From the NCBI GenBank assembly GCA_022560365.1, contig JADFTG010000005.1, positions 1-15,314 of the forward strand: 15,314 bases of DNA, written 5' to 3'. Source of the DNA: Chloroflexota bacterium. Its GTDB lineage: Bacteria > Chloroflexota > Dehalococcoidia > SM23-28-2 > RBG-16-64-32. The notes under the pieces are model-generated. The model did not search any database. It worked only from the letters and a program-made list of their open reading frames with translations, and was not told where the DNA came from. Positions 6,532-13,924 of the stretch are shown here, piece after piece. The translations under genes and the position numbers were made by a program. How positions within the stretch are numbered: position 1 is the stretch's first letter; each line of letters begins with the position of its first letter.

Positions 6532-6972
6532 CTACAAGGATACCTTGGTCAGGCCACCAGCGCGCGCCACGACCGTGTCCCGTTCGCCTCTTTCACCGAC
6601 AGAGTCCGTGGCCGGCTCACCGTCCGCGAGCACCTGCTCTATGCCTTGCAGCAGCGATAGCAGGCGGCGCTGCTTCTCTCGCGGCAGAGTCGCCAGGTAG
6701 CCAAGCAGCTCGCCGTCGATCGTCGATTCGTAACGCTCATAAGTTGCACGAAGGGTGCGCACGGTCGGGTAACCGGCGGCCTCGAACAGGTCGTCCGGAT
6801 CGATGTTCATCGCCTGAGCGACGCGCAGCAACACGGCCGCCGATGGGTTCTTCACCTCGCCGTTCTCAAGCTGTGAAAGGTAGCCCTGGCTAACGGATGA
6901 GCTCTGGGCCAGCTGACCCTGGGTGAGCTCACGCTTGTCGCGAAGCTTTCGGATTCTGTCTCCAAGTTTCAT
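6532..6972 (-). CDS. XRE-family transcriptional regulator (second copy)
   Basis: This 146-residue protein has an N-terminal XRE/Cro-type helix-turn-helix at about residues 4-62 (MKLGDRIRKLRDKRELTQGQ, then SVSQGYLSQLENGEVKNPSA). After a short linker comes a helical segment at 85-114 (IDGELLGYLATLPREKQRRL) shared with its paralogue at 7429-7815, and then a polar tail without recognisable features. ATG 6972 has GAGGGA close upstream. It lies 32 bases after the DUF192 gene and 3 bases before the small C-terminal-only gene, within one minus-strand unit. It is probably a DNA-binding repressor or activator that acts on its own operon or on pilus genes. The effector is unknown. Confidence 0.85.
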   Translation of the reverse strand: MKLGDRIRKLRDKRELTQGQLAQSSSVSQGYLSQLENGEVKNPSAAVLLRVAQAMNIDPDDLFEAAGYPTVRTLRATYERYESTIDGELLGYLATLPREKQRRLLSLLQGIEQVLADGEPATDSVGERGERDTVVARAGGLTKVSL

Positions 6973-7004
6973 ATCGTCCCTCGCTCCAGTGGGGTCGCGG
7001 CGCG

Positions 7005-7415
7005 TCAGACGCGCGTTTCCCGCTTTTCTCTGACGCTTGCCGGCGACTGGTCTTGTGCATGATCGGTCCCCGGCTGGTCGACGATGACCAGCCTGTCACC
7101 CCCCACGACGTCGGCCTTACCGGCGCTGCCGGCGTTCAGCTCCAGCGCGGAGTGACCGCGACTGAGCGCCGCCCAGAACGGCCGGACGTTTTCTGCTACC
7201 TTGACGACTTGCTTCTCCCGGTCCAGGAACACGACATCGATCGGGAAGCGCATGAAGGCGGTGTGGATCGAAGCACTGGGCTCGATCAGGAGCGCCTCAC
7301 CCGACGCCATTTCCCGACGCAGCATGAGGCCACGAAAGCGACCCCAGAAACTGCGTGCGACGGCGACGTCTTCGGCGACGACCGTCCCCTTGGTGACGTT
7401 AAGAATGCGTGCCAC
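7005..7415 (-). CDS. DUF192 domain protein
   Basis: The 136-residue product carries the DUF192 fold over most of its length. Characteristic phrases are SFWGRFRGLMLRREM (about 22-36), EALLIEPSASIHTAFMRFPI (about 40-59), DVVFLDREKQVVKV and GHSALELNAGSA. Many DUF192 proteins are exported and carry an N-terminal signal; this one has none and should be cytoplasmic. The biochemical function of the family is not known. The C-terminal tail (DHAQDQSPASVREKRE) is polar and extra. The start is GTG 7415, with a GGAG-like sequence about 9 bases upstream, 13 bases after the first XRE gene's stop. It sits between two XRE regulators at the end of the Tad gene run. DUF192 genes do occur near Tad clusters, and a link to pilus assembly is possible but unproven. 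Confidence 0.88.
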   Translation of the reverse strand: MARILNVTKGTVVAEDVAVARSFWGRFRGLMLRREMASGEALLIEPSASIHTAFMRFPIDVVFLDREKQVVKVAENVRPFWAALSRGHSALELNAGSAGKADVVGGDRLVIVDQPGTDHAQDQSPASVREKRETRV

Positions 7416-7428
7416 GGTAGTCGCTCCG

Positions 7429-7815
7429 CTAGCTCTTCGCTGCTACGCCGTGAGGTAGCGACTGGCCGGACTTGTCCTGCTGCTGGTCGAGGCTCCTCAG
7501 CAGACGAAGCAGGTAGGTCTGTTGTTCGCGCGGAAAGCGGGCCAGGAAACGCAACAGCTCCGGGTCCACCGTGACGGCGAACTCCGATTCGGATCCGTTG
7601 ACGCCACGGTCGTAGCCGGCCGCGTCCATGAGCACGCGGGGGTCAACGTTGAGCGCCTGCGCCAGCCTGAAGATGACGGCCGCGCTGGGGTTCTGGACTT
7701 CGTCGTTCTCAAGCTGGGAGAGGTACCCCTGGCTGAGGCCGCCCTGCGAGGACAGCTGTGCCTGGCTCATTCCCAGCTCTTCCCGAAGTTGCCTGATTTT
7801 CTTTCCGAGGGCCAT
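7429..7815 (-). CDS. XRE-family transcriptional regulator (first copy)
   Basis: This 128-residue protein has an XRE helix-turn-helix at about 4-62 (MALGKKIRQLREELGMSQAQ, then GLSQGYLSQLENDEVQNPSA). It then has a variable linker and the helical segment VDPELLRFLARFPREQQTYL continuing through LLRLLRSL (83-109). It is clearly paralogous to the regulator at 6532-6972. The frame can be extended to TTG 7830, but ATG 7815 is preferred because it begins at the same position as the paralogue (MKLGDRIRKL). It starts 11 bases after the tadC stop, so it should be co-transcribed with the Tad secretion genes. A feedback regulator of pilus expression is a reasonable inference. No ligand domain is visible. 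Confidence 0.85.
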   Translation of the reverse strand: MALGKKIRQLREELGMSQAQLSSQGGLSQGYLSQLENDEVQNPSAAVIFRLAQALNVDPRVLMDAAGYDRGVNGSESEFAVTVDPELLRFLARFPREQQTYLLRLLRSLDQQQDKSGQSLPHGVAAKS

Positions 7816-7826
7816 GTGTGGATTCT

Positions 7827-8732
7827 TCAAAACGTCTCCGAGATACTGATCACCGCCGGTGCGAGGATCACGGCGAGGAACGCCGGGAAGATCAGCAGCA
7901 CCAACGGGAAGATCATCTTGACCGGCGCTTCGTTAGCGAGGCGCTCGGCTCGCTGGCGTCGTTTTGTTCGCAACTGGTCGGACTGCACGCGCAGCACCCG
8001 AGAGATACCAACGCCGAGTTTCTCGGCCTGGATGATGGATGCAATGAAAATCGAAAGCTCTTCAACGCCGATGCGGTCGGCCATCTCCTGCATCGCCTCG
8101 CGCCGCAGCTTGCCCATCGCGACGTCGCGCAGCATGCGGTGCAGCTCGACGGAGAGAGGACCCTGGCTATGTTCCGCAACGCGCGCGAGAGCAGCGTCCA
8201 GGCCAAGACCGGCCTCCACGCAGGTCGTGATAAGGTCGAGATTGTCCGGAAGGCCGAGGATGACGGCCTTCTGCTTAGCCTTGACGCGGCTCTTGAGCCA
8301 CATCCGAGGCAACCTGTAGCCGAGCACCAGCAGAACAACGGCGACGGCCAGCGACGGCAGGCTACCTATTGTGAAGAAGACCACGAGACCGAGTCCACCG
8401 AAGACAGCGAGTGACGACATCCAAAAGGTGACGAAGGAGCTCAGCTTCATTGGCGAACGGGCCATCGTCAGCTGGTGCTGGATGTCGGACAGGACGGACT
8501 GAGGCAGGAGGTTAGTGGCGCTTCGCGCGAGGCCGTCGATGGCTGGCCTCACGACGCGCTCGCCGAAGGTCATCTCGATGTCAACGTCCGCCTCATCGCG
8601 CTGCGTTGTAGCGCGGGCGCGGAACATCTCAATTCGCGTTTCCATGACGGAGCTGCCCCTGCGGCCGAAGATGGCGACGGAGAGGCAGGCGAAGAGTCCG
8701 GAGAGGACAGCGACGATCAGGACGATAAGCAT
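7827..8732 (-). CDS. tadC: Tad pilus inner-membrane platform protein TadC
   Basis: This 301-residue protein has a T2SSF (GspF-like) domain at about 165-295. It includes LPDNLDLITTCVEAGLGLDA, SVELHRMLRDVAMGKLRREA and the membrane end PLVLLIFPAFLAVILAPAVI. Hydrophobic segments lie at about 2-22, 103-122, 127-142 and 273-293. TadC works with TadB as the membrane platform that couples the CpaF ATPase to pilin extraction and Flp pilus growth. ATG 8732 lies 9 bases after the tadB stop and is preceded by a good AGGAGAG Shine-Dalgarno sequence. Its length and layout (N-terminal helix, cytoplasmic loop, paired helices, T2SSF) are standard. tadB and tadC are distant paralogues, and the assignment rests on gene order and size. 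Confidence 0.9.
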   Translation of the reverse strand: MLIVLIVAVLSGLFACLSVAIFGRRGSSVMETRIEMFRARATTQRDEADVDIEMTFGERVVRPAIDGLARSATNLLPQSVLSDIQHQLTMARSPMKLSSFVTFWMSSLAVFGGLGLVVFFTIGSLPSLAVAVVLLVLGYRLPRMWLKSRVKAKQKAVILGLPDNLDLITTCVEAGLGLDAALARVAEHSQGPLSVELHRMLRDVAMGKLRREAMQEMADRIGVEELSIFIASIIQAEKLGVGISRVLRVQSDQLRTKRRQRAERLANEAPVKMIFPLVLLIFPAFLAVILAPAVISISETF

Positions 8733-8741
8733 TGTTCTCTC

Positions 8742-9722
8742 CTAGATCTCGATCGCCATGATCCGCTTCATTGCGAGATAGCCCAGCACTTCGAGGCCGA
8801 TGGCCACGACGAGGATGAGGCGGCCAATGTTCTCCTCGAAGAAGACGCTCATGTATTCCGGGTTCATGACTGTGAAGATTGCGAACATGAAGAACGGCAG
8901 ACCGCCGACGACGATACCGGTCAGCTTCTGTTGTGAAGTCAGCGTGGCGATATCGCTGCGAATGCGCTCACGTTCGCGCATCGTGTAGGCAACCTTGTCG
9001 AGAATCTCGGCGAGGTTACCACCGACGGCGCGCTGGATGTTGATTGCGATGAGGACCAGGTCCAGGTCCTTGCTATTGATGCGTTGTCCCATCGCGTGGA
9101 GGGCGTTTTCGGACGTCATTCCCAGAGTCGCCTCGCGAAGCATGCGCCGGAGCTCCAGGCCCAGTGGGTCGGGAAGCTGGCTGCCCGCGAACTCCAGGCT
9201 CTGCATCAGGCCATAGCCTGACTTGATTGAATTGGAGACCATGCCCAGCATGTCCACGAGCTGTGCGTTAATGCGCTCGGTCCGCTTATTGCGCTTGTTC
9301 TTCAGCCACTGCGACGGAGCCATGTAGCCGACTACGCCCAGGACGAGCGCGATGAAGAGGTTGAACAGCGAGAAGCCGAAGACCAGCGGCGCCAGGAAGA
9401 GGGCGACCGCGGCGATCAGGCGGATCATGTAGTATTCGCCGACACGCAGGGGCACGCCGGCCCGCTCCAGTTGGAGAGCTATCGCCTCCGAACTGCCCAC
9501 TCTCGCCAGCAGCGAGCTGAACGCCGGAATGCCGGAGTAGTCCTGCTTGTGCCGCAAACCGTCAACTTCTTCTTTGTCGTCCGACGGCTTCTCGTCCTCG
9601 CGGAAGGCCTTCAGGCGGGCTTCCACGAAGCGAGTGTGTGATTCCCGCTTGCCGAAAGCGAGCACGAACAGCATGACAGTGCCGAGGACGAACAGAGAGA
9701 TCGCCAGAAGGAGCAGGTCCAT
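8742..9722 (-). CDS. tadB: Tad pilus inner-membrane platform protein TadB
   Basis: This 326-residue protein has an N-terminal membrane helix (about 3-23), then a charged cytoplasmic loop. A hydrophobic hairpin follows at about 98-138, then a T2SSF domain at about 155-285 (LVDMLGMVSNSIKSGYGLMQ, LGLELRRMLREATLGMTSEN, AINIQRAVGGNLAEILDKVA), and two C-terminal helices at about 272-320. TadB/TadC form the platform of the Flp-type pilus machine. The start codon ATG 9722 comes one base after the TAA of cpaF (TAACATG), which indicates tight translational coupling. The region is complete and in family size. It belongs to the cpaB-cpaE-cpaF-tadB-tadC run. Confidence 0.92.
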   Translation of the reverse strand: MDLLLLAISLFVLGTVMLFVLAFGKRESHTRFVEARLKAFREDEKPSDDKEEVDGLRHKQDYSGIPAFSSLLARVGSSEAIALQLERAGVPLRVGEYYMIRLIAAVALFLAPLVFGFSLFNLFIALVLGVVGYMAPSQWLKNKRNKRTERINAQLVDMLGMVSNSIKSGYGLMQSLEFAGSQLPDPLGLELRRMLREATLGMTSENALHAMGQRINSKDLDLVLIAINIQRAVGGNLAEILDKVAYTMRERERIRSDIATLTSQQKLTGIVVGGLPFFMFAIFTVMNPEYMSVFFEENIGRLILVVAIGLEVLGYLAMKRIMAIEI

Positions 9723-9723
9723 G

Positions 9724-11100
9724 TTAGGCGCTCCTCGCCAGGAATATGCCCTCGGGCAGCTCGATGCCGGCGGGTCCGAACCTCTCGGCGAAGCTCGGGC
9801 GGATGCCGGTCGGGCGCATCTCGCCGTGGATCTTGCCCTCGCCGTCGATGTGCGTCTGATTGAACTCGAAGAGGTCCTGCAGAGTGATGATTTCGCCCTC
9901 CATGCCGGTGCACTCGGTAACCTTAGTCACGCGACGCACACCGTCGCTGAAGCGGGCGAGCTGGATGAAGACGTCGATGGCTGACGCCGTCTGCTCTCGG
10001 ATCGCCCGGTCGGGCAGATCCAGGCTGGCCATCAGCACCATGTTCTCGATGCGGGAGAGGGCATCGCGCGGCGAGTTGGCGTGGATGGTCGAGAGTGAAC
10101 CCTCGTGGCCCGTGTTCATCGCGTTCAGCATGTCGAAGGCTTCAGGGCCGCGCACCTCGCCGATGATGATCCGGTCAGGGCGCATGCGGAGGGTGTTGCG
10201 CAATAGGTCTCGCTGGGTGATCTCGCCCTTGCCATCGATGTTGGCCGGGCGGGCTTCCAGCGAGACGACGTGCGGCTGCTGGATCTTGATTTCCATCGGG
10301 TCTTCAATGGTGAGGATGCGCTCGGTCTCCGGGATGAACACGGACATCGCGTTGAGGAACGTGGTCTTGCCGGTACCCGTACCACCGGAGACGATGATGT
10401 TGAGCTTGAGCCTGACGCAGGCCCTGAGGAACTCGGCCATATCAGGGGTTAGCGTCTGCGCGGCCACCAGGTCTTCCATGCTCAGTTTGTCAGCACGGAA
10501 CTTACGAATGGTGATAGTCGGGCTCTTGGGAGCCACCGGCGGGATGATGACGTTCACACGAGAGCCGTCAGGAAGGCGAGCGTCGACCATGGGCGACGAC
10601 TCGTCCACGCGGCGGCCGATGGGCGCGATGACGCGCTCGATTACGCGCATGATGTGCGTCACGTCGCGGAAGCGAACGTCGCTGAGGTAGAGGACCCCTT
10701 CGCGCTCGAAGAACACTTCTTCGGGCGCGTTGACCATAACTTCCGAGATCGAAGGGTCGCGGAGCAGCGCGTCGATCGGGCCCAGGCCGACAACTTCGTC
10801 GACAACGCGGGCGACGATCTGATCACGCGTGATGCCGCCGACGTTGGACAGCTCGCGCTTGACGAGCGTTTCAGCGGCGCCTTCGACGACGCGACGACGC
10901 TCGTCCGCGGGCAACGCCGCGATCTGGTCGGCGTCCAGCTCTTCGATGAGAATCTGGTGGATGCGGAAAATGAGCTGCTCCATGTCCTCGTTGTAACGGC
11001 CGGGTGTCGTCCGGGCGCCGCCAGCGTTAGCGGGGGCGCCGGCGGTGGGTTCGCCGAGCCGCTGAGAACCGTTGTTTTTGCCGGGTTGCCAACTCGTCAT
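9724..11100 (-). CDS. cpaF: Tad/CpaF secretion ATPase
   Basis: This hexameric motor ATPase (TadA/CpaF, type II/IV secretion family) powers Flp pilus assembly. From ATG 11100 it has 458 residues. An N-terminal Gly/Ala-rich tail (1-35) precedes the helical N-domain. The ATPase core shows Walker A GGTGTGKT (about 239-246), the Asp box TIEDPMEI (about 264-271), Walker [13 protein letters not shown] (about 310-321) and the His box [14 protein letters not shown] (about 331-344). All catalytic motifs are intact. The frame extends to GTG 11115 inside cpaE; ATG 11100 is chosen because it lies 4 bases after the cpaE stop with GGAG about 8 bases upstream. It couples to tadB with a one-base gap. Confidence in the family is very high. 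Confidence 0.95.
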   Translation of the reverse strand: MTSWQPGKNNGSQRLGEPTAGAPANAGGARTTPGRYNEDMEQLIFRIHQILIEELDADQIAALPADERRRVVEGAAETLVKRELSNVGGITRDQIVARVVDEVVGLGPIDALLRDPSISEVMVNAPEEVFFEREGVLYLSDVRFRDVTHIMRVIERVIAPIGRRVDESSPMVDARLPDGSRVNVIIPPVAPKSPTITIRKFRADKLSMEDLVAAQTLTPDMAEFLRACVRLKLNIIVSGGTGTGKTTFLNAMSVFIPETERILTIEDPMEIKIQQPHVVSLEARPANIDGKGEITQRDLLRNTLRMRPDRIIIGEVRGPEAFDMLNAMNTGHEGSLSTIHANSPRDALSRIENMVLMASLDLPDRAIREQTASAIDVFIQLARFSDGVRRVTKVTECTGMEGEIITLQDLFEFNQTHIDGEGKIHGEMRPTGIRPSFAERFGPAGIELPEGIFLARSA

Positions 11101-11104
11101 GATG

Positions 11105-12346
11105 TCACTCCACACTCACTTCGGCTCTGTCCTGCGTCCCCAGGATCTTCGAGATGATGCCGCCCTTCCGAGCGTCCTTGGACGTCTGCGACTTCTGCTG
11201 GCGAACGCCGCTCAGCGCGAACGACATCTCTACCATGCTCTCTGAGGCCTTCGACTGAGGCTTCGCCAGGACGACGGGCATGCCCAGCTGGGTCGCCGTG
11301 CTGATGTTGCGGTCGTACGGGATCGACCAGAAGACTTCACGGCCGAGCATCCGCTTCACTTCGTGCGGCTGCACGTTTGTGGCTTCGTTCGTTGCGTTGA
11401 TGACGAGCTTGATCTTCTCCTGGGGGAAGTTCCAGGAGCGCAGCATGTCGAGGGCCAGCAGGGTGTCTTTGAGGCTGGCCAGGTCGACGGTGGCGACCAG
11501 CACCACTATGGAGGCCAACTCCAGCGCCCGGGCGACGATGTCGTTGAAGGTGCCTGGCGTATCCAGCACGACGTAGTCGTAGCTTTGCGTCAGGGTCGTC
11601 ACGATCTTTTCGATGTGGCCCGCGTGCACATTGCGCCAGTCCGTGGGCCGGATCGGCGCCGGCAGGATGTAAACGCCGCTGTTGTGCTGGTAGAGGCAGT
11701 CCTGCACCATTTCGGCGGTTATCGAATCTTCGTCCACGGCCAGGTCGGCGATGCTGCGCTCGACCGGGATGTCCATGAGTATCCCGACGTCGCCGAAGCG
11801 GGTGTCGAGGTCGATGAGGACCGCCGACTGGTTGGTCTTTTGAACGAGCGCCGTCGCGACGTTGGTGGCGATCGTAGTCTTGCCGATGCCGCCCTTGGCG
11901 CCGAACACGGTGATCACCGATCCGGCGGCCACTGGCTCCTCCGCTTCGCCGGCGATGCGCTGGCGCTTGCGCTCCTGCTGGGCGAGAACCGTGTAGATGG
12001 AGTTGACCAGGTCCTCGTCCTTGACCGGCGCCGCCAGGAAGTCGCTGACGCCTGCCAGCATCGCCTTACGCATCGCCTCCGGTTGGCGGATGGTGGAGTA
12101 GCCGATGATGGCGGTGTTTGGCAGCATGTCCGATAGCGCCTCGACGGTCTGGAGAGCGCGGATCGTCGGCTCTTCGACGGCGATCACGATGACGTCCGGG
12201 TCGGACTTCTTAGCCAGCGTGACGGCCTCGATGCCGTAGCCTGCTTCGCCGACCACGGTGAAGCCGGAGACGGCGAGAGTTTTGTTGACGTTGGACCGGC
12301 TGTTGAGGTCCTGGTCGATGACTGCTACTCGTGGATTGCGTGTCAT
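11105..12346 (-). CDS. cpaE: CpaE-like pilus assembly protein: pseudo-receiver plus MinD/ParA ATPase
   Basis: This 413-residue protein has an N-terminal response-regulator-like domain (about 4-120) and a MinD/ParA-type ATPase (about 140-370). The ATPase has the deviant Walker A GAKGGIGKTT (about 149-158), LIDLDTRFGDVG (Walker A' region) and VVLDTPGTF (Walker B region). CpaE positions the Tad machine in the cell in characterised systems. In the receiver, the place of the phospho-accepting Asp reads VIVIAVEEP, so it cannot be phosphorylated in the usual way; the conserved Lys in AAPVK remains. ATG 12346 is preferred over ATG 12379 because it gives the typical MTRNPRVAVID start and avoids a 25-base overlap with cpaB. 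Its stop lies 4 bases before cpaF. Confidence 0.92.
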   Translation of the reverse strand: MTRNPRVAVIDQDLNSRSNVNKTLAVSGFTVVGEAGYGIEAVTLAKKSDPDVIVIAVEEPTIRALQTVEALSDMLPNTAIIGYSTIRQPEAMRKAMLAGVSDFLAAPVKDEDLVNSIYTVLAQQERKRQRIAGEAEEPVAAGSVITVFGAKGGIGKTTIATNVATALVQKTNQSAVLIDLDTRFGDVGILMDIPVERSIADLAVDEDSITAEMVQDCLYQHNSGVYILPAPIRPTDWRNVHAGHIEKIVTTLTQSYDYVVLDTPGTFNDIVARALELASIVVLVATVDLASLKDTLLALDMLRSWNFPQEKIKLVINATNEATNVQPHEVKRMLGREVFWSIPYDRNISTATQLGMPVVLAKPQSKASESMVEMSFALSGVRQQKSQTSKDARKGGIISKILGTQDRAEVSVE

Positions 12347-12354
12347 ATTCTCGC

Positions 12355-13176
12355 TCACGAACCAGCGAATGTCTGGCACGTTGGAAGGCTGGCGTTAATA
12401 CTTGAGTCTCCGAACGGGCGCAGCGACATCCACAACTGCGTCTCAACACCATCGCCGCTCACACTCCCCTGCGCCGCGGCAAGCTGCCAGGCCTCTTCCG
12501 AAGTGACAGCCAGCGTGGCTCGGTTGGCCTCCGAGTTGGCCTCCACCGCGGCGATGCCGACAGCATCAGACGGACTGGTCGCCCGGGTGAAACCGCTGTT
12601 CAGGGCCAGCACTGCTACGTTCTGAAGCACGTAGCAGGCCGACGCGCCCGTAAGCGTGCCTTCATCCGGCGCACTGATGAGCTCACCGGTGAGGATCAGG
12701 TCCACGTAGTCACCGGGCCGGACGAGACCGCCGGCGGCGCCGACAGCGCTTATAGAGATGGTGAACGCTCGCATGCCCTCCGGGATGATGAGGGAGAGCG
12801 GCGTTGCGTCACCGAAGAGGTCCAGCGCGCTGCCGGGACTTGTGAGTTTCGACTGCAAGACCTGCTCACCGAGCACGATCGAGACCTGGGTCGTCTGACC
12901 GATAGCGTCCTCGGTCTCGCTAAAGGCACCGGTCAAGACGAGGTCGAGAGGGATCGCCTTGACGACGAGCATTTCGGCCGTGATCTGGGTCAGCGGATCG
13001 ATCTCGGCTGCGGCGACGACCACCGTGCGGGTGGTAACCGGAGCGACCGTCTCTCCGCCGCCATCCAGGGTGCTCAGGTAGAGCCCGATGAGAATTGCGG
13101 AGATCAGGCCCAGCAGCAGTGCCGCAAGCAGCAACACGCGGCTGTTTCCGCTGCCAATAGCCATGTTCTTGATCAT
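12355..13176 (-). CDS. cpaB: Flp pilus assembly protein CpaB/RcpC (SAF domain)
   Basis: This 273-residue protein has an N-terminal membrane anchor (about 13-34). An SAF domain follows at about 45-107 (TTRTVVVAAAEIDPLTQITA), then an RcpC/CpaB C-terminal domain at about 115-230 (LSLIIPEGMRAFTISISAVG, GLVRPGDYVDLILTGEL). The extracytoplasmic domains are thought to interact with cell wall or outer-envelope parts of the Tad machine. The frame runs upstream to ATG 13218, but ATG 13176 has a clear Shine-Dalgarno sequence (AAGGGGG, 6 bases before) and gives the usual MIKN...RVLLLAALLLG anchor. It is the first gene of the cpaB-cpaE-cpaF-tadB-tadC unit and is preceded by an ECF-type promoter and a palindrome. 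It ends 8 bases before cpaE. Confidence 0.9.
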   Translation of the reverse strand: MIKNMAIGSGNSRVLLLAALLLGLISAILIGLYLSTLDGGGETVAPVTTRTVVVAAAEIDPLTQITAEMLVVKAIPLDLVLTGAFSETEDAIGQTTQVSIVLGEQVLQSKLTSPGSALDLFGDATPLSLIIPEGMRAFTISISAVGAAGGLVRPGDYVDLILTGELISAPDEGTLTGASACYVLQNVAVLALNSGFTRATSPSDAVGIAAVEANSEANRATLAVTSEEAWQLAAAQGSVSGDGVETQLWMSLRPFGDSSINASLPTCQTFAGS

Positions 13177-13223
13177 GGGTTTCCCCCTTGGTTTTGATGT
13201 GCTTATGGGAAGGTTCAAAATAG

Positions 13224-13251
13224 ATGACGCTGGCCGCCCAACATCGTTACA
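13224..13251 (-). promoter_or_regulatory. ECF-type promoter for the cpaB-tadC operon
   Basis: On the minus strand TGTAAC (13251-13246), a 16-base spacer and CGTCAT (13229-13224) reproduce the element upstream of the ECF sigma gene (TGTAAC-N16-CGTCTA). The -35 heptamer TGTAACG is identical and 4 of 6 bases of the -10 match in place. It lies about 47 bases before ATG 13176 and beyond the terminator of the flp-tadE unit, exactly where the operon needs its own promoter. Confidence 0.55.
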
Positions 13252-13273
13252 GCAATCTTGTTAAGAGCCGGTA

Positions 13274-13295
13274 GTCTGGGCACTAGTGCCCAGAC
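13274..13295. promoter_or_regulatory. Perfect 22-base palindrome upstream of the cpaB promoter
   Basis: The half-site GTCTGGGCACT is followed directly by its exact reverse complement, so all 22 bases are symmetrical with no loop. The centre lies about 67 bases upstream of the predicted cpaB transcription start, where activator sites are common. No T-run follows, so it is a poor terminator. It shares a CTGG...CTAG...CCAG layout with the 16-base palindrome upstream of the sigma gene. Confidence 0.5.
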
Positions 13296-13324
13296 CTTCA
13301 TCCTCTATTTCCTCTTCCTCTACT

Positions 13325-13359
13325 AATGAAAAGAGGGCCCGGCCACCGGAGCCAGACCC
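13325..13359 (-). terminator. Probable intrinsic terminator after tadE-like gene
   Basis: On the minus strand, GGGTCTGGC (13359-13351) pairs with GCCGGGCCC (13343-13335) across a 7-base loop. The 9-pair stem includes two G-U pairs and is followed by TCTTTTCATT. It lies 28 bases after the tadE-like stop and before the cpaB promoter, so it would separate the flp-tadE transcript from the cpaB-tadC transcript. Confidence 0.55.
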
Positions 13360-13386
13360 ACTGAGGCAATCGCTCGCCGAGCGAGG

Positions 13387-13821
13387 CTATTCGATTCTCA
13401 TTTCCGCTTCAGAGCTGAAGGTGATGGGAGACCCCATTCCACCTCCGAATATGCCAAGAACGTTGGCGAGTGGAGTGATCAGGTCGTAGTCATATTGGAC
13501 GTCGACCGAGACGGACTCGCCGGGTGCGCCCTGAGCGTTGACGATCGTGACGTTAAGATCATCCTCGACCAACGAGCTTGCGATGTCGACGACACGCGCT
13601 TCGATCGTCGCTGAATCGGCACCAACAGCGCCGATGCGTGCGCCCTCGCGCGCCGCGTTGGTGACCGTGATCCAGGCGTGGAACCCCATGCCGAAGTCGA
13701 CGATGGCGAAGACCAGGATAAGGAAGATGGGGACGACCATCGCGAACTCCACGAGGCTCTGCCCTTTCTCGCCGTCTCTGCGGTTCCTGCCAGTCCACTT
13801 CCCAGTCACTTGTGTATCCAT
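13387..13821 (-). CDS. TadE-like pseudopilin
   Basis: The protein has 144 residues from ATG 13821. A basic leader (MDTQVTGKWTGRNRRDGEKG) is followed by GQSLVEFAMVVPIFLILVFA, the type IV prepilin-like cleavage and membrane segment of TadE/TadF proteins. Cleavage would follow the Gly, with Glu at position +5. Next comes TNAAREGARIGAVG, the common TadE continuation, and a small extracellular domain. TadE-like minor pilins assist Flp pilus assembly. The frame is open to 13941, but the upstream part has no pilin character and overlaps the flp-tadE hairpin region, so ATG 13821 is preferred although its Shine-Dalgarno sequence is weak. It lies 103 bases downstream of flp and upstream of a terminator. 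Confidence 0.85.
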   Translation of the reverse strand: MDTQVTGKWTGRNRRDGEKGQSLVEFAMVVPIFLILVFAIVDFGMGFHAWITVTNAAREGARIGAVGADSATIEARVVDIASSLVEDDLNVTIVNAQGAPGESVSVDVQYDYDLITPLANVLGIFGGGMGSPITFSSEAEMRIE

Positions 13822-13874
13822 TTCCGAGGCCCTGTCCGGCCCCTCGTTTCCGTCGGGTTTTGAAGGCTGATGGA

Positions 13875-13902
13875 GGCGGACGGACCGCGTGGCCCGTCCG
13901 CC
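13875..13902 (-). other. Strong hairpin between flp and the tadE-like gene
   Basis: GGCGGACGGGCC and GGTCCGTCCGCC form a 12-pair stem (one G-U pair) around the tetraloop ACGC, starting 22 bases after the flp stop. The following sequence, TCCATCAGCC, is not T-rich, so it is unlikely to be an efficient terminator. A partial terminator, or an RNA-stabilising hairpin that raises pilin over TadE expression, would fit the layout. Confidence 0.55.
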
Positions 13903-13924
13903 AGCCATTGCCTTAACGCTTTGC

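Noticed and set aside
7522..8936. Plus-strand open frames (up to 265 codons) opposite the XRE, tadC and tadB genes
   Set aside because: They are antisense to well-supported genes with Shine-Dalgarno sequences and conserved domains.
9860..10690. 276-codon plus-strand frame opposite cpaF
   Set aside because: It is antisense to the intact ATPase motifs and is a shadow of constrained codons.
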